Origin: Streptomyces puniciscabiei | GTDB lineage: Bacteria; Actinomycetota; Actinomycetes; Streptomycetales; Streptomycetaceae | Assembly (NCBI RefSeq): GCF_006715785.1 | Contig: NZ_VFNX01000001.1 | Location: forward strand, 248,001 to 312,000 | Reading direction: 5' to 3' | DNA: 64,000 nucleotides | Shown here: positions 31,385-40,115 of the stretch, piece by piece | Position numbering within the stretch: position 1 is the first letter of the stretch | Layout: each line of letters starts with the position of its first letter | Position numbers and translations under genes: made by a program | The notes under the pieces: model-generated | The model's database searches: none | Told to the model about the DNA's origin: nothing | What the model saw: the letters and a program-made list of their open reading frames with translations, nothing else

Positions 31385-33244
31385 TCAGGCGGCTCCGCCC
31401 TTGCTGCCGGGTTCGTCGTCCACGATCTCCGCGTCGACCACCCCCTCCTCGTCGGCCGTGCGCTCGCCCTCCTGCGCGCCCCGGCCGCCCGAGGAGGCGG
31501 CCGCGTACATGGCCTGTCCCATCCTCTGGCTGACGGTGGCGAGTTTCTCCACGCCGGTGCGCAGGGCGGTGGTGTCGGCGTTCCGTTCCAGCAGGGTCTT
31601 CAGCTCCGCCGCGGCCGACTCGACCTCGCCGCGTGTGTCGGCGGGCACCCGATCGTGGTTGTCGCGCAAGAACTTCTCGGTCTGGTAGACGAGTTGCTCG
31701 GCCTGGTTGCGCATCTCGGCGGCCTCGCGGCGCCGCCGGTCCTCCTCGGCGTACTGCTCGGCCTCCCGCATCATGCGGTCGATGTCCTCCTTGGGCAGCG
31801 CCGAGCCGCCGGTCACCGTCATCTTCTGCTCGCGTCCCGTCGCCAGGTCCTTCGCCGAGACGTGCATGATCCCGTTGGCGTCGATGTCGAAGGCGACCTC
31901 GATCTGCGGGACGCCGCGCGGGGCGGGCGGCAGCCCGGTGAGGTCGAAGACGCCGAGCTTCTTGTTGTAGGCGGCGATCTCGCGTTCGCCCTGGTAGACC
32001 TGGATGCCGACCGAGGGCTGGTTGTCGGTGGCGGTGGTGAAGATCTCCGAACGGCGGGTCGGGATCGTGGTGTTGCGCTCGATCAGCCTGGTCATGATGC
32101 CGCCCTTGGTCTCGATGCCCAGGGACAGCGGGGTGACGTCCAGGAGGAGGACGTCCTTGACGTCGCCGCGCAGGACGCCGGCCTGGAGCGCGGCGCCGAC
32201 GGCGACCACCTCGTCGGGGTTGACGCCCTTGTGCGGGTCCTTGCCGGTGAGCTCGCGCACGAGATCGGTGACGGCGGGCATCCGGGTGGAGCCGCCGACG
32301 AGGATGACGTGGTCGATCGCGGACAGCTGGATCCCGGCGTCCTGGACGGCCTGGTGGAAGGGCTTCTTGCAGCGGTCGAGCAAGTCGGCGGTCAGCTCCT
32401 GGAACTGAGCGCGCGTCAGTTTCTCCTCCAGGTGCAGCGGGCCCTCGGCGGAGGCGGTGATGTAGGGCAGGTTGATGGTCGTCTCCGAGGAGGAGGACAG
32501 TTCGATCTTGGCCTTCTCGGCGGCCTCCCGCAGCCGCTGCACCGCCATCTTGTCGGCGCCGAGGTCGATGCCGTGACCGCCCTTGAACCGCTTCACCAGG
32601 TACTCGACGATCCGCTGGTCCCAGTCGTCGCCGCCGAGCCGGGTGTCGCCGTTCGTGGCCTTCACCTCGATGACGCCGTCGCCGATCTCCAGCAGGGACA
32701 CGTCGAAGGTGCCGCCGCCGAGGTCGAAGACCAGGACCGTCTGTTCGTCGCCCCGGTCCAGGCCGTAGGCGAGGGCGGCGGCGGTCGGCTCGTTGATGAT
32801 CCGGAGCACCTTCAGGCCCGCGATCTCGCCGGCCTCCTTGGTGGCCTGCCGCTGGCTGTCGTCGAAGTACGCCGGTACGGTGATCACCGCGTCCGTGACG
32901 TCCTCGCCGAGGTAGGCCTCCGCGTCCCGCTTCAGTTTCTGCAGCACCCGCGCGGAAAGCTCCTGCGCGCGAAAGCGGGTGCCGTCGACGGAGCCCTGCT
33001 CCGGAAAACGCCAGGAAGCGTCTCCCATGTGCCGTTTCACCGAGCGGGCGGTGCGCTCCACGTTGGTCACGGCCTGCCGTTTGGCGACCTCGCCGACCAG
33101 CACCTCCCCGTTCTTCGCGAACGCCACCACGGACGGCGTGGTCCGGGCGCCCTCCGCGTTGGTGACGACGGTGGGCTCGCCGCCCTCCAGGACGGCCACC
33201 ACCGAGTTCGTCGTCCCGAGATCGATCCCGACCGCACGTGCCAT
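31385..33244 (-). CDS. dnaK: DnaK-type Hsp70 chaperone (stand-alone copy)
   Basis: An ATP-driven protein-folding chaperone of 619 residues. ATPase motifs are [45 protein letters not shown] and [11 protein letters not shown]. The substrate domain contains [17 protein letters not shown]. The tail ends [16 protein letters not shown]. No grpE, dnaJ or hspR follows, unlike the standard actinobacterial dnaK operon, so this is probably a second paralogue. The ATG at 33244 has GAAGGGGA in front. No HAIR or CIRCE element was seen in the 138 bases upstream. Confidence 0.92.
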   Translation of the reverse strand: MARAVGIDLGTTNSVVAVLEGGEPTVVTNAEGARTTPSVVAFAKNGEVLVGEVAKRQAVTNVERTARSVKRHMGDASWRFPEQGSVDGTRFRAQELSARVLQKLKRDAEAYLGEDVTDAVITVPAYFDDSQRQATKEAGEIAGLKVLRIINEPTAAALAYGLDRGDEQTVLVFDLGGGTFDVSLLEIGDGVIEVKATNGDTRLGGDDWDQRIVEYLVKRFKGGHGIDLGADKMAVQRLREAAEKAKIELSSSSETTINLPYITASAEGPLHLEEKLTRAQFQELTADLLDRCKKPFHQAVQDAGIQLSAIDHVILVGGSTRMPAVTDLVRELTGKDPHKGVNPDEVVAVGAALQAGVLRGDVKDVLLLDVTPLSLGIETKGGIMTRLIERNTTIPTRRSEIFTTATDNQPSVGIQVYQGEREIAAYNKKLGVFDLTGLPPAPRGVPQIEVAFDIDANGIMHVSAKDLATGREQKMTVTGGSALPKEDIDRMMREAEQYAEEDRRRREAAEMRNQAEQLVYQTEKFLRDNHDRVPADTRGEVESAAAELKTLLERNADTTALRTGVEKLATVSQRMGQAMYAAASSGGRGAQEGERTADEEGVVDAEIVDDEPGSKGGAA

Positions 33245-33383
33245 GGTCCGTCCCCTTCCGCCCGGGCGACTGCCGCACTCCCAGCACAGGACGTGCCCGC
33301 GACGCTGTCAATGCCCGGGTTCCCGGGAACGGCGATGCCGCGCCCCCGGACCGGGACGCGGCATCGAGGCGCCGTACGAGCCG

Positions 33384-33809
33384 TTAGGCCAGCTCGGCCG
33401 TCAGGGTGATGGTGGTACCGGCAAGGGCCTGGCTGACCGGGCAGTTCTTCTTGGCGTCCTCGGCGGCCGAGGCGAAGCCCTCCGCGTCCAGGCCCGGCAC
33501 CTCGCCGCGCACGGTGAGGTGGATGCCGGTGATGCCCTCGCCCGGCTGGAAGGTCACGTCGGCCTTGGTCTGCAGCCGGGTGGGCGGGGTGCCGGCGCCG
33601 GTCAGGCCGTGCGAGAGGGCCATGGAGAAGCAGCTGGAGTGGGCGGCGGCGATCAGCTCCTCGGGGCTGGTCTTGCCGTTCGCCTGCTCGGCGCGCGACG
33701 GCCACGACACCGGCTGCTCGCCGATGCCGGAGGAGTCGAACGTGACGACGCCGTGCCCCTGGAGCAGGTTGCCTTCCCAGACGGTGTGCGCGGTGCGCGT
33801 GGTGGCCAC
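33384..33809 (-). CDS. OsmC-family peroxidase
   Basis: A 141-residue OsmC/Ohr-type thiol peroxidase that detoxifies organic hydroperoxides. The two catalytic cysteines are in AAAHSSCFSMALS and AKKNCPVSQAL, the classical spacing of OsmC. The GTG at 33809 follows AAAGGAA. It stands alone upstream of dnaK in the same direction with 139 bases between. The typical beginning is TTRTAHTVWEGNLLQGHG. The call is safe; the preferred peroxide is not deducible. Confidence 0.92.
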   Translation of the reverse strand: MATTRTAHTVWEGNLLQGHGVVTFDSSGIGEQPVSWPSRAEQANGKTSPEELIAAAHSSCFSMALSHGLTGAGTPPTRLQTKADVTFQPGEGITGIHLTVRGEVPGLDAEGFASAAEDAKKNCPVSQALAGTTITLTAELA

Positions 33810-34027
33810 GATGGTTCCTTTCGCGTCGGGTCCCGTCACGTGAGATCCCGTTACGGGAGTTTTCCGTGCTCCTATCCGATCACATCCGGGCTCATCGCAC
33901 TCCGAAGACCGGGCCACGCGGCGTGAACGGGAGGTGACTTCCCCGCGGGATGGCGCAACCCGCCGAAGTTCGAGCGGTGTACGACTCGAGCAGTGCGGGT
34001 GTCCGGCCGGGCGGGCGCAGCCGGTTC

Positions 34028-36196
34028 TCAGGCGGCCTGCTCGTCCTCGGTTTCGTCGGTGCCGGTGTCCTCGGTTTCGTCGGTGCCGGTGTCCTCGGTG
34101 AGCGGTACCTGGGGTCCGTTCAGTTCGCCCAGCCAGCGGCGCAGTACCCGGTGCACCTGCTCGGCGCCGGTCAGTTCCTCCTCGCCGTCCACGGGCGCGG
34201 ACAACTCCAGCGGCGAGAGCAGGAACGGGTGGGCCTGGGCGCCGCCGAGACCGCCGTGGGAGCCGATCTGCTCCTCGAAGGCGAGGACCTCGCCGTCGGC
34301 GGGGTCGAAGGCGGAGTTCACCATGATGTCGGCGGTGTGCGGGAAGGAGTGCGTGCGCCGGACCGCGTCGGCGGCGCCGGGACCGAAACGGGCCAGCGGG
34401 CCGGGTTCCCCGTCCAGCTCGGCCAGCGGAATCTCGGTGCCGTAGGGGCCCAGCACCACGCCGTCGTGCTCCGCGCTGCGCACCAGCAGGAAGCCGATGC
34501 CGGGGTGGTTGGCGAGGGTGGTGAGCAGGGCGGGGTGGCGGGCGTCGATCTCCTCCTTGGTCATGCGGTGCGGCACGTCCGGGAAGGAGACCAGGCCGAG
34601 GTTGCCGGAGGCCAGCACGACGGGCTCGGAGCCGCGGACGGGGCGCTGCTGCTCGTCCTTCTCCTCCACGGGCCGGCGCAGCGCGGCCCGGACGGCGGCA
34701 CGCGCCTCGGCACCGCTGTGCGTGCCCTCCGCCCGGCGCGGCACGTGCAGCCCGCAGCCGGCCCGGACCAGGTCGCCGAGGGTGAGCCCGTACCGGGAGC
34801 GGAAGGTCTCGCCGGGGGTCTGCCCGTGGTCGGACAGGACGACCATGCGGTACGGGCGCGGTGCGTGCTCGGCGACCCGCTGGAGGAGGGCGAGGGAGCG
34901 GTCGAGGCGCCGCAGCACCTTCTCGGCGTCCCGGCTGCACGGTCCGGAGTGGTGGGCGACCTCGTCGTAGGCGACGAGATCGGCGTAGACGGCGGTGCGC
35001 CCGGCGAGCATGTCGCCCATCACCGCGGCGACGACGACGTCCCGTTCGACGACGGTCGCGAAGGCGCGGACGAGCGGGTAGAGCCCGCCGCGGCTCACCC
35101 GGGGACGCTGCTTCCGGATTCGGGCGCGGGTGGACTGACCGATCTCACGGGCCACCTCGGCGACGAAGGACAGGGCGGTGCGGACGGCGCCCGCGGGGTC
35201 GGAGAAGTAGGCGAAGTAACCGGCGCGGGAACGGTTCTCCCGGCTCCGGCGGCGGGCCGCGATGGACAGGACCAGCGCCTGTTCCCCGGCGCCGCCGCTG
35301 AAGAGGTTGCCGCGGCTGGCGCCGTCGACGGTGAGCAGTCCACCATCGCCGGTGTGCCGTATGGCGCGGCGCTGCAGTTCGGCGGCGCTCGTCGGCCGGT
35401 TGCACACCATCACCTCCCCGCGGTCCTTCTCGTACCAGCGGAAGGCCGGCACGTCGAAGGTGCTGCCGTGCAGGATGCCGAGCTGGCTGGCACCGGTCTG
35501 GCTGGACCAGTCGGTGCGCCAGGGGGTCAGGCGGTGTGTGGGCCGGGGGCCGCCGTGGCCGGCCGGCGGTATGCCGTCCGCGTTCCGGACTTCGCCGGCC
35601 GGCCGTGTGCCGTCGCCCGTGCCCAGCCAGCCCGCGACCGTGGGCATCAGGCCCTTGCGGACGGCGTCCACCAGCACGTCGTGGCCGACACCGTCGAGCT
35701 GGACGAGGACCAGGCCCGGGGTGGTGGGGCAGGGCGGGTCGGATCTGCGGCGGCGGGCGGCGAGGCGGTGCAGACGGCGCCGGTAGGTCTCGTCGTCGCG
35801 TACGGCGAGGGCCGCGCCGGTGGCGGAGGCGACGGCGGACATCACCGCGGCCACGATGACGGCGGTCTCGGGAGCCGCCTCGCCGCGCCCGGAGGGGTTG
35901 ATGCGCAGGGCGAGCAGCAGCAGGGAACCGTTGAGGAAGAAGACCAGCAGACCGAGCACGAGGGCGGGCACGAGCAGCAGGAGCCGGACCAGGAGCGGCC
36001 ACACCACGGCCGACAGCACACCGAACGCACCGGCGCCGCAGGCGGCGGTGACGGCGATGCGGGTGGCGCTGTCACCGTCGGCGGACTGGAGCTGGAAGTC
36101 GGGCAGGAGCGCGGCGAGGACCAGCATGGTGAGGGTGGAGACCGCCCATACGGCGATGCTCCGTCCCACCTGACTCGCGACCCGCCGCCACCGCAC
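34028..36196 (-). CDS. Membrane protein: phage-holin-like domain fused to alkaline-phosphatase-superfamily phosphodiesterase
   Basis: About 722 residues. The N-terminal 140 residues contain four hydrophobic segments of the holin superfamily IV layout (VWAVSTLTMLVLAALLPDF and three more). From about 165 the protein is a type I phosphodiesterase/alkaline-phosphatase-superfamily domain with metal-ligand stretches LVQLDGVGHD, AYDEVAHHSG, VLSDHGQTPGETF and GSHGGLGG. The C terminus is an acidic Thr/Glu/Asp tail with an exact repeat. The GTG at 36196 has AGGGGGG eight bases upstream; an ATG at 36217 would add seven residues. The membrane anchor and the hydrolase domain suggest it acts on a lipid- or nucleotide-linked phosphate outside or at the membrane. 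The substrate is unknown. Confidence 0.82.
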   Translation of the reverse strand: MRWRRVASQVGRSIAVWAVSTLTMLVLAALLPDFQLQSADGDSATRIAVTAACGAGAFGVLSAVVWPLLVRLLLLVPALVLGLLVFFLNGSLLLLALRINPSGRGEAAPETAVIVAAVMSAVASATGAALAVRDDETYRRRLHRLAARRRRSDPPCPTTPGLVLVQLDGVGHDVLVDAVRKGLMPTVAGWLGTGDGTRPAGEVRNADGIPPAGHGGPRPTHRLTPWRTDWSSQTGASQLGILHGSTFDVPAFRWYEKDRGEVMVCNRPTSAAELQRRAIRHTGDGGLLTVDGASRGNLFSGGAGEQALVLSIAARRRSRENRSRAGYFAYFSDPAGAVRTALSFVAEVAREIGQSTRARIRKQRPRVSRGGLYPLVRAFATVVERDVVVAAVMGDMLAGRTAVYADLVAYDEVAHHSGPCSRDAEKVLRRLDRSLALLQRVAEHAPRPYRMVVLSDHGQTPGETFRSRYGLTLGDLVRAGCGLHVPRRAEGTHSGAEARAAVRAALRRPVEEKDEQQRPVRGSEPVVLASGNLGLVSFPDVPHRMTKEEIDARHPALLTTLANHPGIGFLLVRSAEHDGVVLGPYGTEIPLAELDGEPGPLARFGPGAADAVRRTHSFPHTADIMVNSAFDPADGEVLAFEEQIGSHGGLGGAQAHPFLLSPLELSAPVDGEEELTGAEQVHRVLRRWLGELNGPQVPLTEDTGTDETEDTGTDETEDEQAA
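34047..34094 (-). repeat. Two exact 24-base tandem repeats in the phosphodiesterase tail
   Basis: Copies at 34047-34070 and 34071-34094 are identical and encode two TEDTGTDE-type units in the acidic C-terminal tail. The repeat is recent, since no base differs, and is likely to vary in copy number between strains. Confidence 0.85.
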
Positions 36197-36305
36197 GTCT
36201 CGTACCCCCCTGCACATCTCACGTCCCGCCCCGCTCGACGCCCACGGCCTCGCTCCACCTTGTCACACGGGTCTGCCGCGGGCCGTCGCCGTCGAGCCGA
36301 TCGCG

Positions 36306-37028
36306 TTGTCGGTCCCCGGACCCGACGGACGCGCCTCCCGGACCGCCCCGGCGCAGGTGAAGGACGGATTTCCCGACGAGCTCGCGGAGTTGAATGCCCT
36401 GGCCGAGTCGGTACGAGGCACCTTGTCCGGCGAGCGGGCACGCGTCGAGGCGCTGATGTCGGCGGGGCGCGAGTGGCCGTACGACGAATGGTGCCGCCAC
36501 TACCGCGACCATCCGGTCACCGGCGTCCTCGCCCGCCGGCTGATCCGGGAGTTCCAGGGAGCCGACGGCACGTGGCGGGCGGCGGCACCCGACCATCCTC
36601 ACGCAGCTCAAGAGGGGTGCCTGAGGGCCGCCGTGACGTTCCGGGACGAGACCGCGACGGGCAAGCCGGTCGCCGCGTGGGAGGTCGCCGGGCTGCCGGA
36701 CCGGATGGCCGTACGGGAGCTGATCGGACTCCGGGTCCAGGAGGAGGTCGCCCGGCACAACGCCCGTCCCGGCAACCGGTTCGACGGACTCGTGCGCCCC
36801 GCCGACGCCGAGGTGGAGCTCAACGGCTACCGGCTGCGCGAGCCCCGCCGCATCGGCGCGGAGTGCCAGGCCGAGATCGCCGAACGCGCCTTCCTGGCGG
36901 GCGGGTTCTTCGTGCTGACCGGCGATCGCCAGGTCGAGGATCTCGACGAGGTCGTGGAGCTCACCGTCGAGCCCGACCTGGTCTTCGTCGAGCTGGTCGC
37001 CCTCGTGGGCGGTCAGCGGCCGTCGTAG
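36306..37028 (+). CDS. Uncharacterised protein joining a DUF4132-like fragment to a small GG-ending domain
   Basis: The open frame reads 240 residues from a TTG at 36306; a GTG at 36357 is another possible start, and neither has a good ribosome site. Residues about 20-110 resemble part of DUF4132 proteins (WCRHYRDHPVTGVLARRLIREF), which are normally several hundred residues long, so this part looks like a remnant. From MAVRELIGLRV (ATG at 36705, 107 residues if it starts there) the sequence changes character and ends FVELVALVGGQRPS, which recalls the GG end of beta-grasp proteins. It overlaps the facing gene by 16 bases. This may be a deletion-fused pseudogene carrying one intact small gene. 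Confidence 0.5.
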   Translation: MSVPGPDGRASRTAPAQVKDGFPDELAELNALAESVRGTLSGERARVEALMSAGREWPYDEWCRHYRDHPVTGVLARRLIREFQGADGTWRAAAPDHPHAAQEGCLRAAVTFRDETATGKPVAAWEVAGLPDRMAVRELIGLRVQEEVARHNARPGNRFDGLVRPADAEVELNGYRLREPRRIGAECQAEIAERAFLAGGFFVLTGDRQVEDLDEVVELTVEPDLVFVELVALVGGQRPS

Positions 37029-37450
37029 CCCGCCGTCGGCATGGACAGCCTGCGGTGGACCCGGGCCTTCATCTGCGCGTCGTACGACGGCTCGGCCCGT
37101 CCGACGGTCTCCACGCGCACGCCCCGGCGCGCGCACTCCGCGGTGAACGCCTCGACCGAGGAGAGAGCGCGCCTCAGCACGCGCAGGCTGGGGGCGACGA
37201 ACACGTCCACGCCGGGCCGGACGCCGTCCCACAGGGCGCCGTGGTCGAAGCGCAGTCCGCCGACGAGGAGTTCCCGGGCGATGACGTACCCGTGTTCGGC
37301 GGCCCAGCGGGCGCACATGGCGTGCTGGCTCCGGGAGTCGACGAGGAACGGGTCCGCTTCCAGTTCCTCCAGCGGGGTCAGGCTGGCGATCGCGATGACC
37401 CGCACCGGCGCGGGCGCGGGTGTGTCGGAGGTACCCCGCAGCTGTCCCAT
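37013..37450 (-). CDS. Resolvase-like (degenerate serine recombinase N-domain) protein
   Basis: A 145-residue protein. VRVIAIASLTPLEE, RSQHAMCARWAAEHGYVIARELLVGGL and VDVFVAPSLRVLRRALSSVEAFTAECARRGVRVETV follow the strand-helix order of a serine recombinase catalytic domain. The usual R-S-D spacing is disturbed and no DNA-binding C-terminal domain follows. It is therefore probably not an active recombinase; streptomycetes have similar small proteins of unknown role. The ATG at 37450 is chosen because the sequence becomes family-like right after it. The 3' end overlaps the facing gene by 16 bases. Confidence 0.5.
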   Translation of the reverse strand: MGQLRGTSDTPAPAPVRVIAIASLTPLEELEADPFLVDSRSQHAMCARWAAEHGYVIARELLVGGLRFDHGALWDGVRPGVDVFVAPSLRVLRRALSSVEAFTAECARRGVRVETVGRAEPSYDAQMKARVHRRLSMPTAGYDGR

Positions 37451-37534
37451 GGCGTCCCCCTCACCTCCGGGTTTCGCCGCAGACCCTACTCCTGCCCGTA
37501 GGCTTCGGGGAGTCGCGTGAAGGAGGCGAAAAGG

Positions 37535-38308
37535 GTGCCGGTGGAGATCACCTGGTGGGGTCACGCCACCTGCACGGTGAGCGATGCGAACACACGGGTG
37601 CTCACCGATCCCCTGTTCGCCCGCCGGCTGGCGCATCTGCGGCGGCGCCGGGGTGCCGTACCGCCGGCCGAGGCCCGCCGCGCGGACGTGGTGCTGGTCT
37701 CGCATCTGCACGCCGACCATCTGCATCTGCCCTCGCTTGCGGAGCTCGCCCCCGGCACGCGCCTGCTCGTGCCCCAAGGCGCACCACGGGCCGTGCCCGG
37801 TCTGCGCCGCCTGCGCCGGCTGCGGATCATGGAGGTGGCGCCCGGGGACGCGGTGCGGATCGGTGAACTGCTGGTGCGGGTGGTTCCGGCACTGCACGAC
37901 GGGCGGCGGCTGCCGGTGGGCCCGCACCGCTCACCCGCGCTCGGCTATGTCGTGGAGGGCGAGGCGCGGACGTACTTCGCCGGGGACACCGGGCTGTTCG
38001 ACGCGATGGCCGAGCGGGTCGGGCCGGTGGACATGGCGCTGCTGCCGGTGGGCGGCTGGGGGCCGTATCTCGGCGCGGGCCATCTGGACGCGGGACGGGC
38101 GGCGCGGGCGCTGGCCCGGCTGGCGCCGCGGGCTGCGGTGCCGGTGCACTACGGGACGTACTGGCCGATCGGGATGGACGCGGTGCGCCCGCACGAGTTC
38201 CATGCGCCGGGGGACGAGTTCGTGCGGCTGGCGGCCGTGGCGGCACCGGATGTGGCGGTGCACAGGCTGGGCCACGGCGAGAGCGTGCGGCTGGAGGTCG
38301 CGCGGTGA
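37535..38308 (+). CDS. Metallo-beta-lactamase-fold hydrolase (UlaG-like)
   Basis: A 257-residue MBL-fold protein with metal motifs HLHADHLH and GDTGLFD, and WWGHATCTV at the start, as in UlaG-like lactonases/phosphodiesterases. The GTG at 37535 is preferred because AAGGAGG lies eight bases before it; an in-frame GTG at 37517 would place that site inside the gene. It overlaps the DedA gene by GTGA, so the two are co-translated. The substrate is unknown. Confidence 0.85.
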   Translation: MPVEITWWGHATCTVSDANTRVLTDPLFARRLAHLRRRRGAVPPAEARRADVVLVSHLHADHLHLPSLAELAPGTRLLVPQGAPRAVPGLRRLRRLRIMEVAPGDAVRIGELLVRVVPALHDGRRLPVGPHRSPALGYVVEGEARTYFAGDTGLFDAMAERVGPVDMALLPVGGWGPYLGAGHLDAGRAARALARLAPRAAVPVHYGTYWPIGMDAVRPHEFHAPGDEFVRLAAVAAPDVAVHRLGHGESVRLEVAR

Positions 38309-38916
38309 CCTGGCTCGCCGATGCCTCGAGAGCCGTGACGACCGAGTCCACGCAGCAGGCGGTGGGCTATCCGTCGTTGTTCCTGCTGGTGCTGATCGGG
38401 GCGCTGGTGCCGGTGGTGCCGACCGGGGCGCTGGTGAGTTCGGCGGCGGTCGTGGCGCTTCATCAGACGGCGCCGTCCTCGCCGGCCCTGGTGTTCGTGA
38501 CGGCGTCGCTGGCGGCGTTCCTGGGGGATGCGGCGCTGTACTCGCTGGGGCGGCGCGGGATGCGGTCACGGAACGGGTCGCGGTGGCTGGAGGCGATCCG
38601 GAGCCGGGCGCCGGAGGAACGGCTCGCGCAGGCGCGGGGGAAGTTGGGCGAGCACGGGGTCGCGGTACTGGTCCTGTCCCGGCTGGTGCCTGCCGGTCGC
38701 ATACCGGTGATGTTGGCTTGTCTGATGGCGGAGTGGCCGCCCAGGCGGTTCGCTCGGGGGAATCTGCCTGCGTGTCTGGCCTGGGCGGCCACGTACCAAG
38801 TCATCGGGATCTTGGGGGGGTCGTTGTTCGAACAGCCGTGGGAGGGGGTTGTGGTCGCGGTCGCGCTGACCGTGGTGATCAGCGCGATGCCGAGTGTGGT
38901 GCGGCGGTTCCGGTAG
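38305..38916 (+). CDS. DedA-family membrane protein
   Basis: A 203-residue membrane protein with the VTT/DedA features: an early helix with IGALVPVVPTG, a GDAALYSLGRRGM segment and SRLVPAGRIPVMLACLMAEWP, where the Arg is typical of the flippase-like core. DedA proteins move undecaprenyl phosphate or phospholipids across the membrane. It begins with GTG four bases inside the preceding MBL gene, so a functional link to that hydrolase is likely. The stop is 21 bases from the facing MBL gene. Confidence 0.87.
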   Translation: MTWLADASRAVTTESTQQAVGYPSLFLLVLIGALVPVVPTGALVSSAAVVALHQTAPSSPALVFVTASLAAFLGDAALYSLGRRGMRSRNGSRWLEAIRSRAPEERLAQARGKLGEHGVAVLVLSRLVPAGRIPVMLACLMAEWPPRRFARGNLPACLAWAATYQVIGILGGSLFEQPWEGVVVAVALTVVISAMPSVVRRFR

Positions 38917-38936
38917 CGCGCCCCTGAAGGGACGCC

Positions 38937-40115
38937 TCAGTCGAGCACCATGGAAGCGCCGATCGGCAGGTCCCACAGGTCTTCTCGCTCCAGTCCCGCC
39001 TTCTCCCACGCCGCCCGCACCCTGGTGAGCGGTTCCAGGACCGGCTCCGCCGAGAGGATGAAGGTGCCCCAGTGCATGGGGGCCATGCGGCGCGCGCCCA
39101 GGTCCAGGGTGGCCTGTACGGCCTCCTCCGGGTCGCAGTGGACGTCGCTGAGCCACCAGCGGGGGTCGTAGGCGCCGATGGGCATGAGGGCGAGATCGAT
39201 GCCGGGGTAGCGGCGGCCGATGCGGGAGAACCAGTGGCCGTAGCCGGTGTCGCCGGCGAAGTAGAGGCGCTGTCCGTCTGTGTCGGTGAGGATCCAGCCG
39301 CCCCACAGGCTGTGACAGGTGTCGGTGAGGGTGCGCTTGGACCAGTGGTGGGCGGGGACGAAGTCGAAGCGGACGTCGGACAGTTCGGCACCCTCCCACC
39401 AGTCCAGCTCGGTGACGCAGGTGAAGCGGCGCCGACGGAACCAGCGGCCGAGGCCGGCCGGTACGAACACCGGGGTGTCCCGCGGGAGTTGGCGCAGGGT
39501 GGGGGCGTCGAGGTGGTCGTAGTGGTTGTGGCTGATGACGACGGCGTCGACGCGGGGCAGGGTGTCCCAGGGAACGCCGACCGGGGTGACGCGGGCCGGG
39601 GTGCCGAGGATGCGGCGGGACCAGACGGGGTCGGTGAGCACGGTCAGGCCGCCGATCCGCACGACCCAGCTCGCGTGTCCGGCCCAGGTGACGGCGAGGG
39701 TGCGGGTGTCGACGCGGGGCAGCGGGGCGGGAGCGCAGGGGAGCCGGGGGACGTCCGCGAGGCCTTCGGAACCGGGGCGCACGGCCCCTTCGCGGGCGAA
39801 GCGGGCGAGGGCCTTGAGGCCGGGCAGGGGGGCGGTGAGCCGGTCGTGGAAGGTCCGTGGCCACACACGGTGTTCGCCGAGGGGACGGGGTTCGGCCAGC
39901 GGCGGGAACGGGGGTGCCAGGGGGGGTGGCGTGGCGGTGGCGCGAGTCGGTGGGGTCGGTGCGGTCGCCGTTGCCGTTGCGGTCGTGGTCGTGGTCGTGG
40001 TGGTGGTCGGCGCGGACGTAGTCGTGGTCGCCATGGTCGTCGCGGTCGTCGTGGTCGATCCGGGCTCATGCGTCTCGGGCTCGTGCGTCTCGGTCTCGTG
40101 CGTCTGCTGCGTCAT
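38937..40115 (-). CDS. NAPE-PLD-like metallo-beta-lactamase protein with Thr-rich N-terminus
   Basis: A 392-residue protein. The catalytic domain (about 130-392) has AGHASWVVRIGGL, SHNHYDHLD, the FAGDTGYG motif and MHWGTF, as in N-acyl-phosphatidylethanolamine phospholipase D and bacterial relatives. The first 70 residues are a low-complexity tail of THE/THEPE units followed by long Thr and Ala-Thr runs. The ATG at 40115 follows GGGAG and overlaps the stop of the aminotransferase-like gene by four bases; another ATG at 40130 lacks a ribosome site. The tail could be a flexible, possibly O-glycosylated, spacer, but no signal peptide is present. Confidence 0.85.
   Translation of the reverse strand: MTQQTHETETHEPETHEPGSTTTTATTMATTTTSAPTTTTTTTTTATATATAPTPPTRATATPPPLAPPFPPLAEPRPLGEHRVWPRTFHDRLTAPLPGLKALARFAREGAVRPGSEGLADVPRLPCAPAPLPRVDTRTLAVTWAGHASWVVRIGGLTVLTDPVWSRRILGTPARVTPVGVPWDTLPRVDAVVISHNHYDHLDAPTLRQLPRDTPVFVPAGLGRWFRRRRFTCVTELDWWEGAELSDVRFDFVPAHHWSKRTLTDTCHSLWGGWILTDTDGQRLYFAGDTGYGHWFSRIGRRYPGIDLALMPIGAYDPRWWLSDVHCDPEEAVQATLDLGARRMAPMHWGTFILSAEPVLEPLTRVRAAWEKAGLEREDLWDLPIGASMVLD
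39980..40060 (-). repeat. Simple GTC/GTG-rich repeat coding the Thr run
   Basis: The plus strand is built from imperfect GTCGTG units and codes poly-Thr on the minus strand. It is likely to be length-variable by slippage. Confidence 0.7.

Noticed and set aside
37013..37450. Active serine recombinase
   Set aside because: The catalytic spacing is not convincing and the DNA-binding part is missing, so only a resolvase-like fold is claimed.
37535..40115. The two MBL-fold genes as the missing PqqB
   Set aside because: Their motifs and context fit UlaG-like and NAPE-PLD-like proteins, and they lie more than 24 kb from pqqA in other operons.
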